DNA of 49,286 nucleotides from Nitrospirota bacterium (GTDB lineage: Bacteria > Nitrospirota > Thermodesulfovibrionia > SZUA-242): NCBI GenBank assembly GCA_027021335.1, contig JALUUO010000029.1, positions 1 to 49,286 of the forward strand, in the 5' to 3' direction. The notes beneath the pieces are model-generated. The model ran no database searches and was not told the DNA's origin. It worked only from the letters and a program-made list of their open reading frames with translations. Within the stretch, counting starts at the first letter, position 1. Every line of letters begins with the position of its first letter. This document shows, piece by piece, positions 35,506-45,050 of this stretch. Both the position numbers and the translations under genes were made by a program.

Positions 35506-37071
35506 CTACTTTGCATATTCCACAAACCTGGATTCCCGTATAACCGTCACCTTGATCTGGCCGGGATATGTCATTTCGCTTTCAATTCGCTTTGCAAGAT
35601 CCTTGGACATAAGAAAACAGGCTTCGTCAGAGTTATTCTCAGGCTTCACCATCACTCTTACCTCACGGCCGGCCTGGATCGCATAGCAGTTCTCCACACC
35701 CTCACACGACTTGGCCATTTCTTCTAATTTTTCAAGGCGTTTCATGTAGTTTTCAAGACTTTCACGCCTGGCCCCCGGCCTGGCTGCTGAAAGCGCATCA
35801 GCCACCGCTACAAGCGCCGACTCTACAGAGTTAGGCTCCACATCACCATGGTGAGAAAGGATAGCGTTAAGAACAATGGCTTTTTCTCCGTATTTCTTAG
35901 CAAGGTCCTCTCCGATAGACATATGGGTGCCTTCCAGCTCATGGTCAACAGCCTTGCCTATGTCGTGCAGTAACCCCGCTCTTTTGGCAACTTTCACGTT
36001 TACTCCCAACTCAGCCGCCATTATACCGGCGAAATAAGCTACCTCACGAGAGTGCTGCAGAACATTCTGAGCATAAGACGTTCTGTACTTAAGCCTGCCG
36101 ATAAGCTTGACCAGTTCGGGATGAATGGCATGAAGTCCAAGATCGAAAACTGTTTTCTCACCCTCTTCCTTTATGACAGCCTCTATCTCATTTGCTGTTT
36201 TTTCGACGACTTCCTCTATTCTTGCCGGGTGAATCCGGCCGTCCGAGATAAGTTTTTCGAGGGCTATCCTGGCAACCTGCCGTCTGACAGGATCGAAGGC
36301 CGACAGCACTACCGACTCCGGAGTATCGTCAATAATCACGTCTACACCGGTAGCAGCCTCCAACGCCCGGATATTTCTTCCCTCGCGGCCTATAATACGC
36401 CCCTTCATCTCATCTGAAGGAAGACTTACGGCCGACACCGTAACATCCGCCACATAGTCGCTTGCATATCTCTGTATAGCCAGGCTTACTATCTCCTTGC
36501 TCTTCTTTTTAGCACTTTCGACGGCTTCATCCTCGATACGCTTTGCAAGCCTTGCTGCCTCGAGCCGGCTTTCTTCCTCAACCAAGCTGAGAAATTCCTT
36601 TCGAGCCTCTTCGCTGGAAAGTCCGGATATACGTTCAAGAGCGGCTCTTTGCTTTATCACCACTTCGTCGGCCTGCGAAATCTTCTCGGCCAGAATGCTT
36701 TCTTTTTTCTGATATTCTTTATCCCTGCTTACAAACTCCTGCTCGCGTTTTTCGAGATTGTTCGACTTACGCTCCAGGTTTTCCTCCTTCTGGTAGATGC
36801 GGCGCTCAGCCTGTGTCAGCTCCTTACGCCTCTCCTTAAGCTCCTGTTCCATTTCGGCCTTTGCCTGAAGGATACGGTCCTTCGCTTCAAGGTCGGTCTC
36901 TTTCTTGATTGTTTCAGCTTCCTTTTCCGCCTGCTCTATACGCTTTACGGCCATATCCTCGGCCTCTTTAAGCTTTCTCTCCGCAGCACCCTTTTTCCAG
37001 ACCGTAGCTAAACCGAAACCGGCAACAAGGCCCAAAATCAATAGTGCACCCATTGTTAAAAGGTTATCCAT
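35506..37071 (-). CDS. rny: Ribonuclease Y
   Basis: Membrane-anchored endoribonuclease that starts mRNA decay. The 521 residues contain an N-terminal transmembrane helix (about 5-27), a long charged coiled coil (about 30-190), a KH domain ([15 protein letters not shown]) and an HD domain ([12 protein letters not shown]). Its start overlaps the end of rarA by 8 bp. Confidence 0.96.
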   Translation of the reverse strand: MDNLLTMGALLILGLVAGFGLATVWKKGAAERKLKEAEDMAVKRIEQAEKEAETIKKETDLEAKDRILQAKAEMEQELKERRKELTQAERRIYQKEENLERKSNNLEKREQEFVSRDKEYQKKESILAEKISQADEVVIKQRAALERISGLSSEEARKEFLSLVEEESRLEAARLAKRIEDEAVESAKKKSKEIVSLAIQRYASDYVADVTVSAVSLPSDEMKGRIIGREGRNIRALEAATGVDVIIDDTPESVVLSAFDPVRRQVARIALEKLISDGRIHPARIEEVVEKTANEIEAVIKEEGEKTVFDLGLHAIHPELVKLIGRLKYRTSYAQNVLQHSREVAYFAGIMAAELGVNVKVAKRAGLLHDIGKAVDHELEGTHMSIGEDLAKKYGEKAIVLNAILSHHGDVEPNSVESALVAVADALSAARPGARRESLENYMKRLEKLEEMAKSCEGVENCYAIQAGREVRVMVKPENNSDEACFLMSKDLAKRIESEMTYPGQIKVTVIRESRFVEYAK

Positions 37072-38347
37072 GGCGTCTCCTATGCAATCTGTTCTTTATG
37101 ATATGTTCAAAGCCTTCATCAGAAGGCTGGTAATAAGACTTTTGGCCAGGCAGATAGACCTGCTCCACGTAGTGCCCGTCATAGCCGTGAGGATATAAAT
37201 ATCCTTTGCCTGCTCCAAGCCGCTTCGCGCCTGGGTAGTGCGCATCTTTAAGATGCGCCGGAACACTTTGAACATCCCCGGAGCGAACATCGTCAAGCGC
37301 GGAATCTATAGCCTTAATCACGGAATTGCTTTTGGGAGCTGAGGCAATATACGCGGCAGCCTGAGCCAGTGGAATTCGAGCTTCAGGCATACCGGTTTCA
37401 CGTGCGGCCTGTGATGCGGCAGTAGCCACTACAATCGCCATCGGATCTGCGTTTCCCACGTCTTCCGAAGCGCATACCACAATACGCCTGGCGATAAACA
37501 GAGGGTCTTCCCCTCCTTCCAGCATTTTTGCCAACCAATAAATAGCGGCGTCAGGGTCGGTTCCCCGCATGCTTTTTATGAAGGCCGATATAGTGTCGTA
37601 ATGCTCATCCTCACCGTAACAAACAGAGCTTTTCTGAAAAACCTGCATTACCAGGCCTTCATCAATAACCACTGAATCAAAAGCAGGTTTTTCCGCAGAC
37701 AGCACGGCAAGCTCCAAGGCGTTCAACGCCTTTCTGGCATCTCCACCGGCCAGTGACGCTATCCGTTCAAGCGTACCATCATCTATTGCTATCTTTTTGT
37801 TACCGAAGCCGTAATCAGGATCTGAAATAGCACGGCATATGACAGCCCTTATTTGTTCAATAGACAGCGGATTGAACTGGAAGATCATCGACCTGGAAGC
37901 AAGGGGAGGAACAAGCGCGAAAAACGGATTTTCGGTTGATGCACCGATAAGAGTTACAGTCCCCTCTTCAACCTCAGGAAGCAGGGCATCCTGCTGAACC
38001 TTGTTAAAACGGTGTATTTCGTCGATAAACAGAATAGTTTTCCGGCCGGCAAGAGATGCGCTTTTAGCGGTTACTATGGCTTTTCGTATGTCTGGTATTC
38101 CGGATGTGACAGCGTTTAGGCTGAGAAATTCCGATTCCGTGGTCTTGGCTATTATGTGAGCCAACGCCGTCTTGCCGGTACCTGGCGGACCATAAAGAAT
38201 CAGGGATACAAAGGCATCTTCCTCTATAGCACGGCGTAGTACACGGCCCGGACCGAGAAGGTGCTCTTGCCCCACAAAAGAATCCAGCTCCTTAGGCTGC
38301 ATTCGCCATGCAAGCGGCGCCTGCCTTTTTGATGAGAATAACTCCAC
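37064..38347 (-). CDS. rarA: Replication-associated recombination protein RarA (MgsA)
   Basis: AAA+ ATPase of the clamp-loader family acting at stalled forks. The 427 residues have Walker A GPPGTGKT (53-60), Walker [12 protein letters not shown], sensor GASTENPFF, and a C-terminal tetramerisation region with [14 protein letters not shown], the MgsA C-domain signature. It is upstream of and overlaps rny, so rarA-rny is probably one transcript. Confidence 0.94.
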   Translation of the reverse strand: MELFSSKRQAPLAWRMQPKELDSFVGQEHLLGPGRVLRRAIEEDAFVSLILYGPPGTGKTALAHIIAKTTESEFLSLNAVTSGIPDIRKAIVTAKSASLAGRKTILFIDEIHRFNKVQQDALLPEVEEGTVTLIGASTENPFFALVPPLASRSMIFQFNPLSIEQIRAVICRAISDPDYGFGNKKIAIDDGTLERIASLAGGDARKALNALELAVLSAEKPAFDSVVIDEGLVMQVFQKSSVCYGEDEHYDTISAFIKSMRGTDPDAAIYWLAKMLEGGEDPLFIARRIVVCASEDVGNADPMAIVVATAASQAARETGMPEARIPLAQAAAYIASAPKSNSVIKAIDSALDDVRSGDVQSVPAHLKDAHYPGAKRLGAGKGYLYPHGYDGHYVEQVYLPGQKSYYQPSDEGFEHIIKNRLHRRRHG

Positions 38348-38421
38348 GCACCAGCGCCCGCAAAACCGCAGCAGGCTCCTCTCTTATAATTCACTAGTGA
38401 TGTGGACATAGACTAAAGAAA

Positions 38422-38763
38422 CTACAGACCGGTCGGCATTAAAGACGGATATTTTCTCGCGGCAAGAAGGGTGCAATTTCTCCCATGAAAAAAAGCAGGC
38501 ATAAGCCTGATTTCCCATTTCCGCTGCTTCAACCATGGGTTACAGCAGAACAAGAAGTTCAATAAATCAGATCTATTCACAACGTCCTTCTTTGAGAAAA
38601 GAACCTTAACAATTGGCGCGGCCGGTTTCCGAATGCTCCACATCAACATAAAAAACATCCGAAAAAAACCCGCCTTGCCGTGTAAATAAGAATTTGGATC
38701 CCAATCTGCAGGATCAATGGTCACCTCAAAAGGAGGTTTAGGCTTTCTCCAACGTGGAGCCAT
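38422..38763 (-). CDS. Unrecognised 113-residue protein
   Basis: Starts MAPRWRKPKPPFEV after AAAGGAGGG with six bases between, an excellent signal, and a strong promoter lies upstream. Residues 35-60 are hydrophobic and Met/Phe-rich (FFRMFFMLMWSIRKP), possibly one membrane segment. The rest is basic with scattered cysteines and no motif I recognise. The tail may be out of frame relative to an ancestral gene. Role unknown. Confidence 0.5.
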   Translation of the reverse strand: MAPRWRKPKPPFEVTIDPADWDPNSYLHGKAGFFRMFFMLMWSIRKPAAPIVKVLFSKKDVVNRSDLLNFLFCCNPWLKQRKWEIRLMPAFFHGRNCTLLAARKYPSLMPTGL

Positions 38764-38769
38764 GCACAT

Positions 38770-39093
38770 CCCTCCTTTGATATTGGTGTCCGTTTTCTTG
38801 GAGTCGGATCAACATTCCTGTTTATCACGCACAAGGCAGGCGGTTTTTATAACTTCAATATATATTATTATAAAATTTAGAATGTATGAATGCAACAAAA
38901 AAAAGCATAAGGTTGGATAAACAGATAAAAGTCGACCAAAATACATGCTGCTAATAGATCGTTTGCCCCGCGTTTGATTCAAGCATGCGGCCAAAGGCCG
39001 ATACCTGAAAAATCCAACACGGTTGTCTGTACCTGTGTTTGTATGCTATTGTTGATGAATTTGTAAAAAAATACCACTCAAAGGTGGGTTGCA
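38770..39093. other. Intergenic region between the 113-residue gene and rbfA
   Basis: No gene recognised. It contains the minus-strand promoter at 38867-38895, an A/T-rich stretch around it, and a small GGCC-AAA-GGCC palindrome near 38991. I see no clear promoter for rbfA. Confidence 0.5.
38867..38895 (-). promoter_or_regulatory. Promoter for the unrecognised 113-residue gene
   Basis: On the minus strand TTGCAT (38890-38895) and a consensus TATAAT (38867-38872) are 17 bp apart. Transcription would start near 38860, leaving a leader of about 97 nt. Confidence 0.6.
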
Positions 39094-39441
39094 GTGCATA
39101 GATACAAGCGATCGGTTCGCGTTGCCGACCTCATACGCCAGGAGGTTGCCGATATCATCCAGTACCGCCTGAAGGATCCCAGAGTGGGATTCGTCACAGT
39201 GACCGAAGTGAAAATCAGTGATGATTTGAAACACGGATCGGTATATATCAGCATCCTAAACAGAGAAACCCAGGATGAAACATTGAAAATTTTGAACGCT
39301 TCTGCGGGATTTGTAAGATCAGAACTCGGAAAGCGCGTACGCTTGAGATATACGCCGCAACTTGTCTTTCGTATAGACGAGCTTGTGGAGCAGGGAGCCA
39401 AAATAGATCGTCTTCTTAATAAAATCAAGAACGAAGAATAA
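39094..39441 (+). CDS. rbfA: Ribosome-binding factor A
   Basis: 30S maturation factor, 115 residues, GTG start at 39094 behind AGGTGGG. KH-like fold motifs are RVADLIRQEVADIIQ, DPRVGFVTVTEVKISDDLK and LRYTPQLVFRID. It is followed after 11 bp by nrnA and then truB, part of the usual nusA-infB-rbfA-nrnA-truB order, but nusA and infB are absent upstream. Confidence 0.95.
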   Translation: MHRYKRSVRVADLIRQEVADIIQYRLKDPRVGFVTVTEVKISDDLKHGSVYISILNRETQDETLKILNASAGFVRSELGKRVRLRYTPQLVFRIDELVEQGAKIDRLLNKIKNEE

Positions 39442-39452
39442 ACAGCCAATTA

Positions 39453-40415
39453 ATGAAAGTTCCAGATAACCTTGTCAAAGCGATTCTGAAAGCCCGCAGC
39501 TTCCTGATCGTCATACATATCAACCCGGATGGAGATGCCCTGGGCTCTGCGCTGGCATTGGCCCGTGTTCTTAAAAAACATATGGGACGTGAGGTAACCC
39601 TCCTAAACAACGACCCTATTCCCCAAGTATACCGTTTTCTACCCGGATGGGAGGATTTCAGTCATACTCTGCCTCAAACAACACCTGATGTTCTCATCCT
39701 GCTGGACTGCGGAGAAGTCGAACGAACAGGCTTTAAGAACCTGCCGGGCAAACTAAAACTTGTGGTGGATCATCACCTCACCAAGCAGAACTTCGGTGAT
39801 ATAAAATGGGGAATATCCGATGCATCTTCAACCGGTGAGATGGTCTTCAACCTGATACACGCACTCGGCGCACCGCTGGACAAAGATACCGCACTATGTC
39901 TTTATACCGCTATAGTCACAGACACAGGTGGATTCAGATACTCAAGCACATCTCCTTCATCTTTCCGGGCTGCAGCCGAGCTGCTGGAAGCAGGTGTAAG
40001 CCCATGGAATGTAACTGAAAACATCTATGAAAGCATTTCCTCTGAACGCATGGCCCTTATGGGAAAAGCCCTTAACGGACTTAAGCGTAACGGCGAAGTA
40101 GCGGTAATAAGTGTCACTGACAGTATGTATAAAGAGACCGGAACATCGGCTGAAGACACCGAGAACTTCGCTAACCTTGCAAGAAGCATTAAAGGGGTGG
40201 AGGTTGCAGTGTTTCTCAGGCAGATAGGACCTGATTCATTCAAGGTAAGCATGCGATCCAAAGGGCGTGTAAACGTGGCCGCAATTGCTGAAGCCATGGG
40301 AGGCGGAGGACATCACAACGCCGCAGGCGGTCTGATGAAAGGCCGGTTGAACGAGGTGGAGAAAAAGGTTACAACCATGGTAAAGGATGCACTCGGCAGT
40401 CGTAAACCTGAATAA
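39453..40415 (+). CDS. nrnA: DHH-family bifunctional oligoribonuclease/PAP phosphatase
   Basis: Degrades very short RNAs and may dephosphorylate 3'-phosphoadenosine 5'-phosphate. The 320 residues have HINPDGDALGSALAL, LLDCGEVE, VVDHHLT (DHH) and a C-terminal DHHA1 domain with GGGGHHNAAGG. Its end overlaps truB by 29 bp. Confidence 0.93.
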   Translation: MKVPDNLVKAILKARSFLIVIHINPDGDALGSALALARVLKKHMGREVTLLNNDPIPQVYRFLPGWEDFSHTLPQTTPDVLILLDCGEVERTGFKNLPGKLKLVVDHHLTKQNFGDIKWGISDASSTGEMVFNLIHALGAPLDKDTALCLYTAIVTDTGGFRYSSTSPSSFRAAAELLEAGVSPWNVTENIYESISSERMALMGKALNGLKRNGEVAVISVTDSMYKETGTSAEDTENFANLARSIKGVEVAVFLRQIGPDSFKVSMRSKGRVNVAAIAEAMGGGGHHNAAGGLMKGRLNEVEKKVTTMVKDALGSRKPE

Positions 40416-41304
40416 ACCGCCCGGCATAACATCGCAGGAAGCTGTAAACCGCGTAAAACATGTATTCAAGGCCCAAAAAGCGGGACATTGCGGCACACTT
40501 GACCCTTACGCTACCGGTGTGCTCCTTATCTGCCTGAACAAAGCCACACGTCTTGCAGACTACCTCCAGACCCGTCCTAAAAGATACAGAGCGGTCCTCA
40601 AGCTTGGCGAAGTTACCGACACACAAGACGCATTCGGGAGATTGCTTGAAAAGACCGATACCGCAGGTTTGTCCGGTACTGACATTAAAAAGGCAGTTAT
40701 GAGTTTTGTTGGAAAGATCGAACAGATCCCTCCCATGTTTTCCGCACTAAAAAAGAAAGGAACGCCTCTTTACAAACTTGCAAGAAAGGGGATAGTGGTT
40801 GAACGCACAGCAAGACAAGTGGAGATATCTTATATAAACATTGAATCCATCCAGGTGCCTCTTGTAACCTTCACAGTGGAGTGTTCAAAGGGGACATACA
40901 TCCGTACGCTTTGTGACGATATAGGCCGGAAACTCGGTGTTGGAGGTCATTTGGAGTCTCTTGTCAGAACCGCCGTTGGGGACTTCAAAGTGGAATCTGC
41001 AACAGATTTTGAGCAGCTTGGAGAAAGCGATCTCGTACCACTTGATAAAGCTCTCGATTTCCTTAAAATATGCAGGCTCCCCAAAGAGCCGGAGGCTCTA
41101 TCCGGAGAAACAGAAGCTCTATCCAGGGGGCTGCTGACAAAGATTCTTAATGGAGTCAGAGTGCCACTGGACCCGAGCTTTTTCGAAAAAGCACCCAACG
41201 AGGCCGAACCTTTTCAACTACAGGCTCCGGATGGGACCTTTCTGGGTATCGGCCGCCTGGACGGCAACCAAATAAGGGTGGAAAAGCTCATTTTAGATAA
41301 CTGA
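40387..41304 (+). CDS. truB: tRNA pseudouridine-55 synthase
   Basis: Forms pseudouridine 55 in the T loop of tRNAs. The 305 residues have LNKPPGITSQEAV, GHCGTLDPYATGVL with catalytic Asp39, and CSKGTYIRTLCDDIG. The start ATG 40387 lies within nrnA behind AAAGG. rpsO and pnp, the usual next genes, are replaced by smc. Confidence 0.95.
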   Translation: MHSAVVNLNKPPGITSQEAVNRVKHVFKAQKAGHCGTLDPYATGVLLICLNKATRLADYLQTRPKRYRAVLKLGEVTDTQDAFGRLLEKTDTAGLSGTDIKKAVMSFVGKIEQIPPMFSALKKKGTPLYKLARKGIVVERTARQVEISYINIESIQVPLVTFTVECSKGTYIRTLCDDIGRKLGVGGHLESLVRTAVGDFKVESATDFEQLGESDLVPLDKALDFLKICRLPKEPEALSGETEALSRGLLTKILNGVRVPLDPSFFEKAPNEAEPFQLQAPDGTFLGIGRLDGNQIRVEKLILDN

Positions 41305-41407
41305 TAATATTAACCTGGCAGTGTAATTACAAGACAAAAATTTATGCAAAAACTAGGCTAATTCGGCTTATAATTCTTTATTAAATTATCCTGGTCCAAA
41401 GAGAAAA

Positions 41408-44400
41408 ATGCGTATAAACCAGATTCAAATGAACGGATTCAAATCCTTTGCGGATAAAACCGTTTTAGAGATGCATCCCGGTATTACGGCTGTTGTTGGT
41501 CCAAACGGCTGCGGTAAAAGCAACGTGGTAGACGCCCTCCGTTGGGTTTTAGGCGAGCAGAGCGCTAAGAACCTAAGAGGCGAAAAAATGGAAGAGGTCA
41601 TTTTTAACGGCACGGAAAGAAAGAAACAGAAGGGTATGGCAGAGGTCTCTATAACAATATCAGGCGTAAGCCGGGAACTTCCCTCAGGTATGCCTATAGA
41701 TGAGATCAAGGTCAGCCGCAGGCTGTTCCGTTCCGGAGAGAGTGAGTACCTTATAAATAATCAGCAGTGCCGTCTACGGGATATTAGGGATATTTTTCTG
41801 GATACAGGTTTGGAACTGCGTTCCTACGCAATCCTTGAACAGGGAAAGGTGGGTGACATCATAAACTCCAAACCGGTGGACCGACGTTTTCTGATAGAAG
41901 AGGCGGCCGGTGTCGTAAAGTACAAAGTCAGAAAACAAGAGACGGTGTCAAAGCTTGAATCGGCCCGGAACAACCTTCAACGGATTAAAGATATCGTGGG
42001 TGAAGTAAAGCGCCAGATGAACGCGATTGAACGCCAGGCGAAAAAAGCCGAGCGTTACAAGGCAATGGCCGGAGAGGCTAAAGAACTGGAACTTGCGCTT
42101 TCCAGCACGGAGTTCCGGAAACTTTCGTATGAAAAAAACAAGGCAGATACAGAGCGCAGTGACCTGAAAATTAAAGAAGCTGCATCCGCCGCTTTACTTG
42201 AGAGAAAGGATTCCGAAGTAGAAAAACGACGGCTGGTTATGTCGGAAGAGGAATCTAAAATAGAAAAAACACAACAGGATATCTATGCTATCGAGAAACG
42301 TATTACCAGCATGGAAGGACGAATTGAACTACTTAAGAGTGAACACCAAAATATCGAGGAAAGGTATGCCAGAAACGACGGCAGAGAGACCGAATTAAAA
42401 AACCGCGAAACTACGCTATGCCGCGAAATCGAACAACTGGAAGAACAAGAGAAAAATCTTAGGCTGGAAGTCGATAATTTTCAAGACCGGTTGCAAGACG
42501 GAGTCTCAAAAATCAAGGAGGTGGAGGAAAACCTTTTTGATATCGAAGAGGCTCTGGATGAAAAGCGCCGTGGTCTTTTTAGGCAGACAGAGGACCTTGC
42601 GCATACCAGAAACGAACTATCGAACCTGGAACGTGAAAAAGACAATCAGAAACGTAATGAAATCCGTGCTAAAGAAGAAATCGATAGTATCGAATGCAAA
42701 GTTGTTGATGCGGAGCGTGTTCTTACTGCTACCCGCTCAACCCTGGAGGATCAAACCAGGCGGCTGGAGCAACTTAAACAGACACAGATGCAAGCGGCAG
42801 ATGAACTTCAGGCATCGCGCACACGTCTCAAGCAAGTTGAAGACGAGTATCGTCACGCTAAGGAAGAGCTGGTGGCTGCATCCTCCAGGCAAAAATCTCT
42901 TAAAGATATGGAGGACGGGCTTGCAGGGTACAGAAAAGGCATCAGAAACCTTATAAAAGGAAGCGGAAGCGAGCATGATCTCAGGATAAAAGCTCTTGTT
43001 GCAGACTCAATACAAGTGCCTGGAAAGTACGCGGTCGCGATCGAGGCCGTGTTGGGTGAACGCATACAGTCGCTCATCATGCAGGATCACGCCGAGGCGT
43101 GCAGGGCATTAAGTTACCTGAAAAATAAAGGATATGGCCGGGGTGTTTTTCTTCCTGCTTCTGCGCGGCCGGTTGCTCTGGCTGAGATCCCGGAAGGCAA
43201 TGGTGTGATAGGAAGGGCCTCTGACCTGGTTTCGGCAAAATCAGACGAAGATAAAAGCATAGTGACCAATATGCTTGCCAATGCTGTTGTTGTGAGCGAT
43301 ATGGACACAGCGCTTGCTCTTTGGGAAACGTCCGGACCTGTTACTTTCGTCACTTTGGCCGGCGAGGTGCTCGAATCATCCGGAGTACTCCATGGAGGAA
43401 CCGAAAAAGGTATTTTGAGCATGAAAAGGGAGATACAGGACCTTGCATCGGTTGTAAGAAAGCTGGAAAAACAAGCGGAAGGACTGTTTGTTTTACTGCA
43501 AGAGTCCAAGAGCCGGATCGAAACAGTAGAGTCGGATCTGGAAAAAACAAGCAGTCAGGTCAGGGAAGCGGAAGGTAGTATTGAACAGTTGAAAAGACAA
43601 GAATCTTCTGAAGCCGAAACTCTGGCTCAACACCGTCGGAGACTTGAGTTTATGCGGACAGAGAAAGAGCAGGCCGCTTCGGAATTTAAACGGTTATCAA
43701 CAGCCCTGGAGGAAAAAACTCTTTTACTTGATGAGTTAGCCGGCAAGAAAGATGACGCCGAAGAATCGATAAGTTCGCTGCAAGCTGAGCTTATCGATAA
43801 TAAAAAACTTCTCGAAACACTCAGGGAGCAATCTGCCGATCGCAGAGTCGAATTTAATGCTCGCAAAACCAGTCTTGATAACCTTCTGAAAGATAAGCAA
43901 CGGATAAGGCTGACGCTAAAAGAAAACCAGAGACAGCAAGAGGCCATGCAAAACGAGCGAAAAAATATGGATGGTAAAATCCAGGAGATAGAAGCCGCAA
44001 TGCAGCAGACATCGAAGGAACTTTCTGAACTGATTACCCGTGTCAAAAACGAAACCGATGCCCTGCATGCCAAAAAGGATGAATTTAACCTGCGTGCAAT
44101 GGATCTTAAAGCAATGGAGAATGAGGTTCGGGAGCTCCGCCCCCGAGTTGATACGATCAAAAACCGTATCAGTGAACTCGAAGTTCAGATAGCAAAGCTT
44201 GACCTTAAAGTCGAAAATATTTCGAAGAACATTTTTGAAAACTACGGTCTCGATATCGCCGAAATAGAGCCGGCGGACCTGCCTGAAGGGAGCGTTGAGA
44301 GACTCGGTCAACTTCGTGAAAAAATGGCGGCCATGGGACCTGTAAGTCTAGGGTCTCTGGAAGAACACAAGGAGCTTTCTGAAAGGTACGAATTTCTTAT

Positions 44401-44938
44401 GACACAACAGAACGACCTGAACCAGTCGATAAGCAGCCTTGAGGAGGCTATATCTAAAATCAACAAAACCACTAAGGAGCGGCTTACTGAAGCGTATGAA
44501 CTGCTTAGAAAAAAATTTCAGGAAGTATTCCGCACCCTGTTCGGTGGGGGCAGGGCAGACCTTGTCCTGGCAGGTGAAGAAAACATTCTTGAAGCCGGGC
44601 TGGATATAGTCTCCCAACCACCCGGAAAAAAGCTTCAGAACATTACACTTCTTTCCGGAGGCGAAAAAGCCCTTACTGCGGTCGCTATACTCTTTGCGGG
44701 TTTTCTTATCAAGCCATCACCGCTTTGTGTTCTTGACGAAGTTGACGCTCCGCTTGACGAATCAAATACAGAGAAATTCGTAACTATGCTTGGAGAGATG
44801 TCCCAAAACACACAGTTTATAACAATTACCCACAACAGAAGAACCATGGAAAGTGCCGATGTGCTCTATGGTGTTACCATGGAAGAAGCCGGTGTGAGCA
44901 GGCTTTTATCCATGAAAATGACGGATTACAAAGAGTAG
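41408..44938 (+). CDS. smc: Chromosome segregation ATPase SMC
   Basis: 1176-residue condensin ATPase. Walker A GPNGCGKS (31-38), two long coiled coils separated by a hinge (about 520-680), signature LLSGGEKALTAVAILFA and Walker B LDEVDAPLDE near the C-terminus. The family length is about 1150-1200. A TATAAT lies at 41369-41374, but its -35 is poor. No scpA or scpB in the window. Confidence 0.97.
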   Translation: MRINQIQMNGFKSFADKTVLEMHPGITAVVGPNGCGKSNVVDALRWVLGEQSAKNLRGEKMEEVIFNGTERKKQKGMAEVSITISGVSRELPSGMPIDEIKVSRRLFRSGESEYLINNQQCRLRDIRDIFLDTGLELRSYAILEQGKVGDIINSKPVDRRFLIEEAAGVVKYKVRKQETVSKLESARNNLQRIKDIVGEVKRQMNAIERQAKKAERYKAMAGEAKELELALSSTEFRKLSYEKNKADTERSDLKIKEAASAALLERKDSEVEKRRLVMSEEESKIEKTQQDIYAIEKRITSMEGRIELLKSEHQNIEERYARNDGRETELKNRETTLCREIEQLEEQEKNLRLEVDNFQDRLQDGVSKIKEVEENLFDIEEALDEKRRGLFRQTEDLAHTRNELSNLEREKDNQKRNEIRAKEEIDSIECKVVDAERVLTATRSTLEDQTRRLEQLKQTQMQAADELQASRTRLKQVEDEYRHAKEELVAASSRQKSLKDMEDGLAGYRKGIRNLIKGSGSEHDLRIKALVADSIQVPGKYAVAIEAVLGERIQSLIMQDHAEACRALSYLKNKGYGRGVFLPASARPVALAEIPEGNGVIGRASDLVSAKSDEDKSIVTNMLANAVVVSDMDTALALWETSGPVTFVTLAGEVLESSGVLHGGTEKGILSMKREIQDLASVVRKLEKQAEGLFVLLQESKSRIETVESDLEKTSSQVREAEGSIEQLKRQESSEAETLAQHRRRLEFMRTEKEQAASEFKRLSTALEEKTLLLDELAGKKDDAEESISSLQAELIDNKKLLETLREQSADRRVEFNARKTSLDNLLKDKQRIRLTLKENQRQQEAMQNERKNMDGKIQEIEAAMQQTSKELSELITRVKNETDALHAKKDEFNLRAMDLKAMENEVRELRPRVDTIKNRISELEVQIAKLDLKVENISKNIFENYGLDIAEIEPADLPEGSVERLGQLREKMAAMGPVSLGSLEEHKELSERYEFLMTQQNDLNQSISSLEEAISKINKTTKERLTEAYELLRKKFQEVFRTLFGGGRADLVLAGEENILEAGLDIVSQPPGKKLQNITLLSGGEKALTAVAILFAGFLIKPSPLCVLDEVDAPLDESNTEKFVTMLGEMSQNTQFITITHNRRTMESADVLYGVTMEEAGVSRLLSMKMTDYKE

Positions 44939-45050
44939 AGATCCGCTAAAAACAACTTCACACTTCAACACTTAGTTTCCGGAAAATATTTGACCAAAAC
45001 TAAAATTTTCCAAAAAATAAATACGCTAAAAATATGCTAAAGAGGAATAT

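Noticed and set aside
38809-38994. 61-residue minus-strand frame with a hydrophobic centre
   Set aside because: It spans the promoter of the downstream gene, has no ribosome-binding site and looks like translated A/T-rich DNA.
38770-39093. 6S RNA or another structured RNA upstream of rbfA
   Set aside because: No long imperfect hairpin with a central bubble, or any other known RNA signature, could be made out.
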